DNA of 64,000 nucleotides from Sycon ciliatum (taxonomy: Eukaryota > Porifera > Calcarea > Leucosolenida > Sycettidae): the NCBI RefSeq assembly GCF_964019385.1, contig NC_088649.1, positions 16,340,347 through 16,404,346 of the forward strand, written 5' to 3'. Of the stretch, positions 42,847 through 54,640 are shown one piece after another. The position numbers and the translations under genes were made by a program. The notes beneath the pieces are model-generated. The model was not told the origin of the DNA and ran no database searches. It saw only the letters and a list, made by a program, of their open reading frames with translations. The number at the start of each line of letters is the position of its first letter. The first letter of the stretch is position 1.

Positions 42847-43845
42847 CTTCCTCCGCGTCATCGAAATTGTCGCAGTTTGACTTTTGATATAAATCGGGGT
42901 ATTTACTCACCAGCACTCGTACCAGAGGCAAAGAATCGGACAAAGGCGAAAGTCATTAGTATAGGGTAACGCCAAAGTTCTATTTTCTGTTATAGGAAGC
43001 TGAAATTTTAGATCTAGACGGAATTTCTTCGCTTATGTCCCTGCTATGGTAATTTCGACTCGCTGAGATCAGTCAGGCGTTGCAGCATGCACATTTCTCG
43101 TGCTTATGGCCATTCAATCAAGCCTCATCACTGTTTTACCTTAGCTGGGGTGAGAATGACGTGGAACAAGTAGCAGCGCTTGGAGAAACATTGAGGGGCC
43201 AGCAAACTAACTGCATGCCACAGCGAGAAAGTTTTCGCTCTGGCTGAGACACTCAGTACATGATTGTACCTGCAAGAGCTATGTAGACTCTACACGTGGT
43301 GCTAGTGATGCACGCGCAGGTGCCGTGCCAGTGATGCTGAAAAAGAGAGCGCGCTGGACGTGATAGTACACTTACCTGCATGAGCTGTGACCACACAGCT
43401 AAAATAAATGGGCATGCCATGGCTAAAAAAAGTTCATTTCAAGATCGAGGTGATTCCGCCGCTGGTAATCAACCGACCTCGCAGAGATCGTGTATTCTCA
43501 CTAGGCTTCGCTGGCGGTGTAGTAGGAATCATCCAGAGCTAGCAGACGACAAGCATAACAGCTCCTGTCCTGTGGAGAAAGTCAAAGCATTTGAGATGAG
43601 GCGCGACCAACTTTCAACCTTCCTTGAAATATTTCGGAACGATATTTTTGCGTCCATTGACATCAGCGACGACGAGGACTTCATCTCTGCATGAAAACTC
43701 TCAGTCCAACTGTCCTGGAACGTTACTCTAGTCTTCAGACTATCATACTGTGTAATAAGTTTTGAATGGCTTAGCTTATGGAGTTGTCAGTAGCAAGGGA
43801 CAAGTCACTAGTCAAACTGCGACAATTTCGATGACGCGGAGGAAG
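42847..43845. mobile_element. 999-bp TA-flanked TIR transposon, copy 2
   Basis: Reverse-oriented relative of 33360-34377, with the same CTTCCTCCGCGTCATCG ends and TA on both sides (42845-42846, 43846-43847). A 104-codon frame (43380-43694, ending DIFASIDISDDEDFISA) is open here and interrupted in the other copy; it could be a transposase C-terminal relic. Confidence 0.88.
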
Positions 43846-44174
43846 TATAATGAAGCTGCGTGAAGCGTCCTTCAAAATTTTGAAATTATTATTATTATTA
43901 TAGCAATCTAGGTAGGGTGACACGATACAATGACAGCACTGGAATATCGAGGTGCGATTTCTCACAAAAGTGTGCAGAAAACAAGGGTATACAAGTAAGA
44001 ACTAAGCGTGACAAGTGTGTATCAGCAACAAAAACAAAAAAGTGAGAACGAATGATAATAATAACAATAATAAACAAGAAGGTGACAAAACACATTTAGG
44101 CACAAGTGGCAACAAGGTTGCCACACTACACAAAACAACATTATTTGAACAATTTTAGGGTATCTTTCTGGACA
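43846..44174. other. Spacer with (ATT)n tract
   Basis: (ATT)n at about 43886-43902, otherwise A-rich non-coding DNA up to the truncated Penelope RT. Confidence 0.4.
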
Positions 44175-45724
44175 CACAAATTCGGCTTATCTATGGCCTT
44201 CCTAAAATCCATAAACCTACATGCCCTGTTAGACCAATAGTATCCATGACCGCCTCCCCTCAATACTCTATCTCGAAATGGCTGTGCATCTACCTACAGC
44301 CTGTTCAAGATTACTATTGCAAACGCACTGTGAAGGATAGCTTCGACTTTGTTGCGAGGCTTCGTGATAGTCCGGTCCCGCTCAATGCACACATGTGTTC
44401 CTTCGATGTTGTAAGTCTCTTTACGAATGTTCCTATTGATGAGACTGTTGACATCTGTATGGATGTATTGTACCGTAACGATGATGTTGATACTCCATGG
44501 GTATCGGAAGCGGCGTTTCGTCATTTGATGCTGTCAGTTACAACTGGTGTCGAATTTTCGTTCAACGATGTGATGTACAAGCAAGTGGATGGTGTGGCGA
44601 TGGGATCTCCTCTTGGTCCCGTCCTCGCCAATATATTCGTTGGTTATTGTGAGTGCAAGATTGATGAGTCGCTTTGGCCCGCGTTCTACGTGCGTTTTGT
44701 TGACGATTCGTTCACGCATTTTGACAGTGTTGAGAGCAGTGAATTGTTTCTCGATGTGCTCAACAGCCTACATCCTTCCCTCCGCTTTACTTGTGAGCAC
44801 GAGCAGTCTAGTAAGTTGTCATTTCTAGACGTGCTTGTAGAGAAGACTGGCTGTGAAATGTTGACTTCTGTGTATTGTAAGCCTACGTTCACCGGTCAGT
44901 ACATTGCCTTCGATTCATATTGTTCGTCTCAATACAAGGTCAACTTAGTTCGTAACCTCGTGGACCGTGCGAAACGTATTTGTTCGCCCAGTAAGCTGCA
45001 GGCCGAGCTCGATTTCCTTCGATCTGTTTTCTTGAAGAATGGCTATCCGGAATTCTTGTTGCGTAAGTTTCTGTCCATGGAGCAGAAACCGAGATCGGTG
45101 CTGATTGGTCCACCTCGCTGTCCCGTCTATCTATGTTTGCCATGGAAGGGGCAGGAATCGATCAAAGTGTGTCACGAAGTCAAGTCTATCGTCCGTCGTA
45201 CTTATTATGCAGTAAATTTTGTGCCAGTCTTCACAACAATGCGTGCGTTCACGGTGCGGAAGGACGTCCTACCTACCCTCCACCTCAGTCATGTTATCTA
45301 CAACTTCGAATGCCGACATTGTGCTAGTCGGTATGTTGGTAGGACTGTTCAGCACCTGAACGCACGTATCAAACAACACACTCCACTTCACATCCTTCCA
45401 CCCAGTGCGCAATCTGAGAGGCCCAAACGCGGGAGGCCTAGGAAAAACCCATCACCTACACGGCAGGATAGTTCCCTGCCGCTGTCTGCCGCTCCCCCTC
45501 TGACATCTGTGTTGGACGGGCTTGAGCTTGGCAGCTCTTTGGAGGTGCGTGCGGAACCGCCATTGGTGCAGCCCTCGGGTGTGCCTAAGTCTGTACCTCT
45601 GGGTGCTTTGCATGGGGCTGTGCCTCGAGTGGTGACAGCACCTCTGCCTCCCCTGACCCTCCTCCTTCGAGGTCTGTGTTGTTGGGGAGCACCCGCGGCG
45701 GTCGATTTGTCCCACCGGAACTAG
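44175..45724 (+). CDS. Penelope-like element 2: RT plus GIY-YIG endonuclease, 5'-truncated
   Basis: The conserved frame begins at about 44175 (RLIYGLPKIHKP), before the first Met at 44246, so the start is lost by truncation. The RT continues with SFDVVSLFTNVPIDET, YKQVDGVAMGSPLGPVLANI, YVRFVDDSFTHF (catalytic Asp pair) and LSFLDVLV. A GIY-YIG-type region follows near the end (CRHCASRYVGRTVQHLNARI), then a basic KRGRPRK stretch. The frame ends at 45724, and a different frame remains open to 46374, so the natural C-terminus may be shifted. Such proteins copy the element RNA and cut target DNA. No gene for the N-terminal part is present. Confidence 0.88.
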
Positions 45725-46144
45725 AGCTGGATTCAACAGAAAGACCAACAACCATGGCTGCAACAACAACACCAGCTTCACATCCAACAACAACACCAGG
45801 TTCACATCCAACAACAACAACAACTAATCCACAAAACAAAGCAGCAAATGACAGACCGCGGAGATCTACAGCAGATTACAACCGGACCTATGAATTCACG
45901 GTAAAAATACAAAGGAAACAATCGGAAAGGACGACGACTGACATGAAGGCAACGACATTCACGGTTGGCGTGGGTGGTGAAGGTGAGACCCAGGACGATG
46001 CAAGTGAGGAGGAGAGTCAAACCGTTGTGGATGACGGAGCAGGTTCTGATTCGGACAGTGAGGGAGAAGGTGAGGCTGTAGCTGTACTGATGAGGCCTTT
46101 TATGGCCGAAACAGTTTGCTGTCTACAGCATTCGGTATACACAC

Positions 46145-46431
46145 ACCTATGGATATATGCACACACACACATATCCACACGCACACACGCATACACAGGC
46201 ATCTGCGTTCGTATGCCCAATCTAAGCGCACACAAACTCCTGCAATCACGCGCCAAAAAAACCCGCAGCGGTCATAGCTGTCTATGTTATAGGGGTGGCC
46301 AGCAGATGTGCTTGGACAACTTAGTCGATGCGGCATACTTTTCATGGCGGAAGTCCGAAGTGTGTTTGTTGTAGCGCTGCTTGAATGTGGTAGCTGTCAT
46401 GCCGGCGTAGGTCTTAACTTCGTTGGATGTT
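46145..46431 (-). pseudogene. Inverted partial copy of PLE-3 3' end
   Basis: Reverse complement of 47380-47870 with an internal gap of about 200 bp (between the KLSKHI codons and the end of the frame). It includes the GIY-YIG segment TYAGMTATTFKQRYNKHTSD on the minus strand and the CA-rich 3' flank. It lies directly upstream of PLE-3 in head-to-head orientation. Confidence 0.85.
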
Positions 46432-47870
46432 ATTGCCGCCGTCGAACAACAATGACTTTCGTGCATGCAGTATCGTCTCAATGTACTTCTTGGACATTGG
46501 AACGTGCGGCAAAGGATGGATGAAGAAACAGAATGACGGGTCATTTGACGTAACAATGGGGTCGTACAATGGCGCAGACGGCTGCGAGCTTGTTTGGGCT
46601 TTCATCATCAGCAAACTCCGTCCACTCCTGGGCGACCAGTGCGTGGGTCTTTACCGTGACGACGGACTAGCGATAATGAAGGACGCCACGGGTCATGATG
46701 CCGACCGCACGCGCAAACAGCTCATACAGATATTCCAAGCACACGGCTTAAAAATAACAATCGAAACCAACAAGAAGGTCGTCGACTACTTGGATGTGAC
46801 CCTGAATCTCGCCACCGGAACATTCCAACCATACAGGAAACCGAATAGTACACCCCCTGTACGTCCATGTGCGGTCCTGTCACCCACCGCAGGTGCTGAG
46901 ACAAAAACCCATCGGCATCAACAAGAGGCTGCAACGTATCTCATGCAATGAGGAAGTGTTCAACGATGCTAAAACGTTATACGAGGACGCACTGGCCTCA
47001 AGTGGCCACCCGAAAACCATGACATACAAGGAGGAACCGAGCAACAAGAAGAAAAAAGCGAAGAAAGGGCGCAGCCGCGACGTCATCTGGTTAAACCCAC
47101 CGTACAGTACCACGGTCAAAACCAACGTTGGGGCAAAGTTTCTATACCTCGTCAAGAAACAATTCCCTGAAGGGTCTGCGCTACACAAGGTGTTTAACAA
47201 GAACACAACAAAAGTAAGCTACAGCTGTATGAAGAACGTAGCGTCCATTATCAAAGGGCGCAATCCTGCCAAACCTCAGTTGCGACCGCCAGTTGTGCCA
47301 TGCAATGGTCGGGTCAAGGCGTCGTGCCGCCTCAACGGTGACTGCCAGTCTTCCGACGTCGTGTACGAGGCGCATGTAGCATTCAACGAAGTTAAGACCT
47401 ACGTCGGCATGACAGCTACCACATTCAAGCAGCGCTACAACAAACACACTTCGGACTTCCGCCATGAAAAGTACGCCGCATCGACTAAGTTGTCCAAGCA
47501 CATCTGGGATCTGAAAAACGAGAACCGCGGATTCGACATCAGATGGGAGATCAAGGATAGAGCACCTTCATACAGTAACATCAGCAAGAAGTGTGGCCTG
47601 TGCCTCACCGAAAGGTTCCACATCCTGAAAGCTTCAAAAGCTACCTCCCTAAACAAGAGAAGTGAGCTGGTATCTAAATGCCCTCACCAGAGGAAGTTTC
47701 TGCTGGCCACCCCTATAACATGGACAGCTATGACCGCTGCGAGATTTTTGACGCGTGATTGCAGGAGTTTGTGTGCGCTTAGATTTGTCATACGAACGCA
47801 GATGCCTGTGTATGCGTGTGTGCGTGTTGACATGTGTGTGTGTATGTGTGTGTGTGCATATATCTATTGG
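46432..47870 (+). pseudogene. Penelope-like element 3: RT and GIY-YIG, 5'-truncated, one frameshift
   Basis: Two frames. The first (to about 46855) has FDVTMGSYNGADGCELV, VGLYRDDGLAIM (catalytic pair) and VDYLDVTLNL ... FQPYRKPN. The second (about 46860-47924) continues RQKPIGINKRLQRIS, a basic KKKKAKKGRS stretch, CRLNGDC, then the GIY-YIG motif KTYVGMTATTFKQRYNKHTS with a C-terminal CGLCLTERFHILKA. The shift lies in or near the C5 run at 46852-46856. It represents a distinct Penelope-like lineage from PLE-2. The end runs into TG-rich DNA. Confidence 0.88.
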
Positions 47871-48120
47871 TGTGTGTATGTGCGTGTGTGCGTGTGTGCG
47901 TGTGTTTGCCCGTGTGCGAGTTAGGGTGTTGTGGGTGGGTGGGTATCTGTGTGTGCGTGCGTGCGCCCGTGTGCAAGTTATGGTGTTGTGGGTGGGTGTA
48001 TGTGTGGGTGTGTTAGTGTGTGCGTGTTAGTGTGTGTGTGTATGTGTGTGCGTGTTACTATGTTTGTGCGTGTTGGTATGTGTGTGAGTGTGTGCGTGTG
48101 GGTGGGTGTTGGGTGTGAGC
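47815..48120. repeat. TG-rich microsatellite
   Basis: Imperfect (TG)n/(TGCG)n sequence following PLE-3, also present as CA-rich DNA beside its inverted copy. Confidence 0.85.
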
Positions 48121-48534
48121 GAGATTAAGCGCGTGCTTTTTAGTACTGCATCTGCCTCTGAAATAGCCTGTCCCTGTATACATTCACGCGATTACTCCTC
48201 TCGCTATTGTTTTATCACACCTCTCTCCACTTAGATATACCAGCGCTGCCTTCAGCCATGAAACTCTGAGTCAGAACGGAATTAATTTGCCAAGGTTTTC
48301 ATTGTGTGCCTTTGTGTAATAATAATAATAATAATAATAATAAATTGGTTGTGGGCAACACCGGCTCACACTCAATCACTGCTTTTCACCAGAAAAATAT
48401 TTTATTCCCGTAGCTATGCAGAAGACGTTACTTCAGTAATGTCTGGCGCTAGCCAGGGTCCACACACCTTTAATTTGGTATTTGTGTGTTTGTTTGTTTG
48501 TTTGTGTCACGCCGGGCGCTATCCGTATCTGACG
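48121..48534. other. Non-coding with (TAA)n and (GTTT)n tracts
   Basis: (TAA)n at 48318-48343 and (GTTT)n at 48487-48504. No gene. Confidence 0.5.
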
Positions 48535-49036
48535 GCAAAAAAGCATAGGATGTTATAACAATTTTAATTCTTCTATTTTTTTTTCAGGCATATCCTGGGA
48601 TTCGAACCCGCACTATCGCCCTATATGCATTCCCACATACACTTCGCATTCATACCCACTCTTCCAAGTTGCTTCACGTTATTATCTTGCATTTGAAAGC
48701 CCTATTTGAATATTGCGGGCAGCTGTATGTGGCCAGCTGTGTTTGATGGTACGGTACGGTGCGGGAGACGGTGTCGTATTACCCTTGATCGTACCTGTCC
48801 CGTACCTATCCCTACCGTACCGTGCCATCAAAGACGGCTGGCCGCAATGCATATTCAAATAGGGCTTTCAAATGCAAGATCACAATGTGAAACAACTTGG
48901 AAGAATTAGTATGTATGCGAAGTGTATCGGGGGATGCATGCAGGGCGCGCGATCGTGCGGGTTCGAATCCCAGGTTATGTCTTAAAAAAAAGAGGAATTG
49001 TTTAAAGAATTTATAACATCCCTATGCTTTTTTTGT
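48535..49036. mobile_element. Long-hairpin element (about 230-bp arms) containing B-box-like motifs
   Basis: The left arm (48535-48770) and right arm (48800-49036) are reverse complements through many blocks, from AAAAAAGCATAGG/CCTATGCTTTTTTT outward to GCATTTGAAAGCCCTATTTG near the centre. Each arm carries GGTTCGAATCC-type sequence (a Pol III B-box consensus) in opposite orientation. It is probably a foldback MITE, or two opposed tRNA-related repeats. Confidence 0.65.
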
Positions 49037-49451
49037 CTAGGTCATCAAGGCAAAAAAGCATAGCGTAGGGCCCTGAGCTTCCAAGCTCTCTCGTTTCAAC
49101 ATTTCGTTCATGAAATAACCATGGTCAGGAATGAAGTTGGCACACTGGTTAGGCTGTGTTAATAAATGAGGAGCGCTGTGAACTTATAATATAATTATCA
49201 CACCTTCATGCACTATTACGAGAGAGAAAAAAAGACAAAACTGAACATCACAAAAAAACCTGGTATAGAAATAACGCAATACGCAGCAACTCTAAATATG
49301 GCACGGGTACAGGCACCAAACAGAATGTACATGTACACTAGGTGCGTGCAGACATGTTATTGCAGGCGCTAGCAACAACAGTAGTAGTGACAGTGCATGG
49401 GGTGCAAAATCACCACTATCCAGGAAAAGCGAGTGTCAGGGCCAGAAGTAC
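49037..49451. other. Unannotated
   Basis: Nothing recognised. Confidence 0.3.
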
Positions 49452-49745
49452 CGTATATTCTCTATTATAAGCGCCGTGCTTATATTTTTTCAACACCCCT
49501 CTACCCCGTGCTTATATTGGAGACCGCGCTTATATTGGAGACCGTGCTTATATTTTTTCAACCAATACATCCATACAGAGCAAGAAGAAATACATGCTAG
49601 ATATTATGCATGCAGCATTGATTTCGACCAAGACCGTGCTAATAATAGAGACTGTGCTTATAATGTTTCGAAAGGTGCTCACAGTGTGCTAGTATTAGAG
49701 ACTGTGCTAGTAATGGAGACCTGTGCTTATAATAGAGAATATACG
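49452..49745. mobile_element. MITE with CGTATATTCTCTATTATAAGC termini
   Basis: The first and last 21 bases are perfect inverted repeats (CGTATATTCTCTATTATAAG+C). The interior repeats GTGCTTATATT and GAGACCGTGCT several times in both halves. No coding capacity. Confidence 0.65.
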
Positions 49746-49777
49746 TGAATGTACAAGGCATTACCTCACAAGAGACT

Positions 49778-51080
49778 TCATAGGAGGTCCCATCCTGCGT
49801 TAATGTTTATGCTGGGGCTCATGTCGCGAATTTGTATTGCTTCGCGTATCCTCCTCCTGGCCCGATCCGACTCAGTGGCAAGGACGCGAACCTCTTTGAA
49901 TGCCGACTCACCAAGCGGCAGTACCTCGCCACCATGGTGAAGTTGGTAGTGCTCGCCCAGGGCTTTTCCAGACGTCTTGTTGCGTGAGTTAGCATTGTGT
50001 TCTTTTGTTCGCGTTGCCACACTACGGCCAGTCTCTCCAAAATACTTCTGCGAGCATTTGCAGGTCAGACGATAAACCATGCATCCTACCTCGCTCGATT
50101 GGCATGCAACGCAGGCGGCTTTAGGCCTTCCTCGTCGCATTGGGGCAGCTGGATCCACCCACTTATGGCTGCAAGGTCCAGTGAGGCTGGACTTAGTGAC
50201 GCTGTTGGAAAGCCTTGCATTCCTGTAGATTATCTGAACATTGAGGTTGTATTTGTTTAGAAGACTGTGGATTCTGTAGTGGATGGCATCCGTTTTGAAT
50301 GGTAACTTCAACGTGGATCGATAGTCTTTCTTGTGTTTAGCAGTTCGTCTGGCTCATTCATGAGCAGTCGCGATAACTTTGTCAGGAAAGTTGTTGAATT
50401 TTAATGTGTCAATAACCTTTTGCTCCCTTCGCTGGCGGGCTGCAGGATCAGAGGACAGGCGGGCCGCACGGAGGAATTCTGAAGATGTAATGGCGAGTTT
50501 TTGCTGCTGCGGAACACACGAGTTGAAGTCTGAGACGAGGCCACTGTGGCAAGCTTTGCGGAACAGCTCAAATGATGTTGCGCCCTCGAAGGAGACATGC
50601 ATAGCCGTGTCCATAAAGTCAACCGACCCAGTTTCCTCCGAATTTGATACGTGAACTTGATGCTTGCATTGGCAGTATTGAAGAATGCAATAAGCTGGCC
50701 GAGAAGTGCGGCCCCCAGTGTCCACAGCAAAATGATATCATTAATATAACGCTTGAAGAGTACAGGAGCACCAGTTGCGTTATGCAACAGCGAGGTTTCA
50801 AGGTCATGCATGAAGATAGTCGCAAAAGGTGGTGCTAGGTTGTTACCCATGGAGATGCCTTCCCTCCTTCTCACCAAATCTGGGATAATTGGATCTTAGA
50901 ACCAAGTTTAACAGCTCTTCGATCTGCTCCATGCTTAAACCAAAATAATGTGTCAACAGACTCGATGTGCTGCTGCAGGACTTTAGCGACCGCCTCCACC
51001 CCTTCAGCGATAAGGATACTTGGGTGAAGAGCGACCACGTCCATTGTAACGATGATGGTCCCCGCTGGGGCTGTGGTGTA
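49778..51080 (-). pseudogene. Penelope-like element 4, frameshifted
   Basis: On the minus strand the order is RT start (TIIVTMDVVALHPSI, about 51060), SMEQIEELLNLVLRSNY in another frame, EGISMGNNLAPPFATIFMHD and KRYINDIILLW (50877-50640). The segment VDFMDTAMHVSFEGA ... EFLRAARLSSD follows in a third frame, then the C-terminal frame 50311-49778 with PMRRGRPKAACVAC and the GIY-YIG-like QKYFGETGRSVATRTKEHNA. The usual YxDD is YIND, so the catalytic site is altered. At least two frameshifts make it a pseudogene. Confidence 0.82.
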
Positions 51081-51334
51081 TAGTATTTATTTAACATCGA
51101 ACAACTCAACAGTGTTGACAAACAAATTTAAAGAGCGGCGATGAGGCATAAAGGAAGAAGAAAAGTTAAAAGATGAGGCTATAGCCAATGTGAAGACACA
51201 GTAAAGGTAAAGATAATGAAGAACATACATGGGGTGTGACTTGCACCAATGAAAAAGAAGTAAATAAGGATATACAACGGTCACTCAAGGATAAACAACG
51301 TTCACCACACATTGGTAACGCGGCCAAAAAGGAA

Positions 51335-53555
51335 GTTAAGAGAGCATGTCTGAGAATACCAAAGTATGTGTGCAAGTGGATCTCTCCGATTTCGCTCAAA
51401 ATTTGCAGGTATGTTCCCTTTGGGGTGTGGATCGATTATGCAAAGCCCTTGAAAAAGTTTCTGAAGGGAACCTTGAAATTTGCATACCCCTCAAAAATGG
51501 CCGAAATATCACATTATTTATGGGTCTAGAAACGAGTCACGCCACAGCGTATACGAACCAGCTATGAACAAAACTCCATCAAGCCAACATTGCCTCACCT
51601 TAGAAGAGTTCCTGGAGCAGTACCGCTTAGCCACGCCAGCATCCCAGAAGACGAGGTCCATCACCCCCTGACGCCACAAATGATCGTCTTGAAAATAGCC
51701 AATTTACAAGCGCTGGCAAAACAGCCAGCTACGTCCTCAATTGGCCAGAACTATACACCGGCAGATAGTAGAACACCTCTTCTAGCGCTGAGGACATGTC
51801 CCCCATCTTCCTTTTGGGGTTTTCTTGAAATAAACATTTTTGAATTTTTCCACTCGACCATGCTGAAATACGGCCAAAGTCATACCTGCGCAGGAAAGCT
51901 CGCTACTCCGCGACGTCTCCTCAGCAATTTCTACTCCAACACTACTCCCAAGGCCGCAGAACAAAGTGTAGTGTTGACTCTGACAAGGAAAAGCAGCGGT
52001 GATCACTTGTCACTCCAAACGACAAGCTTCTCCTTGCGCCACCAATAATTTTTTGTGCGACTGTTGATGCAAAAGTGACTGAAGGCCTGAGCGCAGTTTT
52101 TGAATTTTATTGCAAGATGCACAGTGAGATCGCGTGCTCTGTGACGTAGGATGACGCTTCCTGCATCACGTTACGCGGCCATCGATCGCGAATGTGCCTG
52201 GAACGCTACTCGGAACAGACCATGATGGCAGAGGTAAGATGAGCTTTCATTTCCTGCTTGAACTGCTGAGAACCCCCACAAACTGTCCTAGGAGTGGTGC
52301 AATGGCAGCAAGCCGTTGAAATATGCCCCGTACAGCATGGAGAGTTATTCGTCTTTCACACTTACCTCCTGCAATCCCGAACATAGTCCAACAGTAAAAG
52401 TCCCTCGTTTTCATGTCGATGCTCGACAAAAGCGACTAGCTCGGTCCCTTTGTGTTGACTGGCACGCGAGCAGCACTGGCTGCACGCACTTGTCGCGTGA
52501 ACTGCATGAGAGATTTCTTACGTCATAAAGAATGTGATTTCATCATCATTTCACTGGTCTTCGACCTACATGGTCAGGGAAAGTCCCGGTTCGTAGGCCT
52601 ACAACACGGTCAGCGTGTTCTTGAGCGCCGTAACAACACAAGTGTGATCACTTCCAGACCAACGGGCGTTCAAGGCGAGTAACAAGCGCACTTGACAAAG
52701 GTGACTCTGAAATCGCGTGAGCCGTGGGCCACGCGACTTGGCATTCTTGCGTCACAAGGCACGTGATTTCACCGTGCATCTTGCAATAAAATTCAAAAAC
52801 TGCGCTCAGGCCTTCAGTCACGTTTGCATCAACAGTCGCACAAAAAATTATTGGTGGCGCAAGGAGAAGCTTGTCGTTTGGAGTGACAAGTGATCACCGC
52901 TGCTTTTCCTTGTCAGAGTCAACACTACACGTTGTTCTGCGGCCTTGGGAGTAGTGTTGGAGTAGAAATTGCTGAGGAGACGTCGCGGAGTAGCGAGCTT
53001 TCCTGCGCAGGTATGACTTTGGCCGTATTTCAGCATGGTCGAGTAGAAAAATTCAAAAATGTTTATTTCAAGAAAACCCCAAAAGGAAGATGGGAGACAT
53101 GTCCTCAGCGCTAGAAGAGGTGTTCTACTATCTGCCGGTGTATAGTTCTGGCCAATTGAGGACGTAGCTGGCTGTTTTGCCAGCGCTTGTAAATTGGCTA
53201 TTTTCAAGACGATCATTTGTGGCGTCAGGGGGTGATGGACCTCGTCTTCTGGGATGCTGGCGTGGCTAAGCGGTACTGCTCCAGGAACTCTTCTAAGGTG
53301 AGGCAATGTTGGCTTCATGGAGTTTTGTTCATAGCTTGTTCGTATACGCTGTGGTGTGACTCGTTTCTAGACCCATAAATAATGTGATATTTCGGCCATT
53401 TTTGAGGGGTATGCAAATTTCAAGGTTCCCTTCAGAAACTTTTTCAAGGGCTTTGCATAATCGATCCACACCCCAAAGGGAACCTACCTGCAAATTTTGA
53501 GCGAAATCGGAGAGATCCACTTGCACACATACTTTGGTATTCTCAGACATGCTCT
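51335..53555. repeat. 2.2-kb inverted repeat with about 800-bp arms
   Basis: Arm 1 (51335-52150) and arm 2 (52745-53555) are near-identical reverse complements, with differences only at scattered single bases, around a 590-bp centre. The arms carry matching open frames (VCVQVDLSDFAQNLQ; FWGFLEINIFEFF) but no known domain. Related single-arm fragments occur at 29203, 54640-55270 and, inverted, at 61265-61400, so this is a dispersed family whose members here were duplicated head-to-head. Confidence 0.85.
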
Positions 53556-53559
53556 CTTA

Positions 53560-53900
53560 AGAAAGTGGTTAACGCGCATTGGGTCCTTCAAAAACTTGTT
53601 GAATTTCTGCATGAAATGCTGAGTGTGTGAAGAACTGCGGAGTTCAGAGGGTAGCTCATTAAAGAACAACGCAGCACGGTTCGAAAAAGAATTGACACCA
53701 TCAGAAGTACGAAATCTGTACACTGCAATGGATGGGGTGGTTTGGCTCCTCGTACAACGGGCCGCACGAGGCTTAGGGAAGAAGGAGGAGAGCGAAGGTA
53801 GAGGGTGAGAGACAAAATTGCGATGTAGGGGTGGTTGCACAACTGTTAATATATCATGGCTGCACTGGGGTTCTTGAGTAGGAATTTGTTGGCGAGTCAT
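53560..53900 (-). pseudogene. LINE 3' coding fragment
   Basis: The minus strand reads YRFRTSDGVNSFSNRAALFF then NELPSELRSSSHTQHFMQKF, the typical C-terminal end of non-LTR retrotransposon ORF2. Only the last 110 codons are present, and the 3' side is joined to the inverted repeat. It may be the same family as the LINE at 62957-64000. Confidence 0.65.
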
Positions 53901-54640
53901 TTACATACAAGCTCACTCCTACAATGCAGTAGCGTTGTCTTGTCTGCAGCCATGATCTGCAGGTTTTCTTCTAGGCGGAGGTTGCACATCTTGCTGATGT
54001 GCCTATCGATTTCCAACTTAGATGTATAAGAGATGTATTAACTTACTTCGAAGTAGATGTATGAAAATACGGTGTGGGTATGAGCCGAAAGAAGCTATGC
54101 GTCCTCCTACAGGAATTTGCAACACACTGCAAAGTCTTGATCTGCTTATGATAAAACTGCATCATAAACTGAGCAAATCACACTCATACTCCTCATCATC
54201 GACAGTAGTATCCTTTGTTACTTATCTTGCATACTCGATAGTCACAATAGTAGGGCCACTTCCGATGGCGTTCCTAAACAGCATCCCCAGCCTACCCACT
54301 ATCCCAGGTCTGCAGAGATCCTTAGAGGAAGAGCAAACGGCTGAATCATGAAATACTGGTAATGTCTGTATTCTTGCTGAGTCTCACGCAAACCGTGACA
54401 ATTTTGTTTTCTGTATTCTTGTTCGTCAGGCAAGACTTACAGTTTAATTAATTGAGGTGTGTCATGAGGCAGTCCACCGGGAAGATAGCGGAGATTATTA
54501 TTTTGCAAAAACCTGAACAAGGAAAGAGTATGAAGGAATGTTGGAGTGTGACAGGGAAATTTAAGGTTTTCATCTTGAAGCATTTTTAAGAGAGCATAAT
54601 TATCTGAGAAAACCAGAAACGCTGGGCGGGCCATCTCTCT
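53901..54640. other. Unannotated
   Basis: A 109-codon plus-strand frame (54022-54351) has a leucine/valine-rich middle but no motif. Nothing else recognised. Confidence 0.25.

Noticed and set aside
47755-48128. Cys-Val-rich frames in the TG-rich region
   Set aside because: Products of the TG microsatellite after PLE-3.
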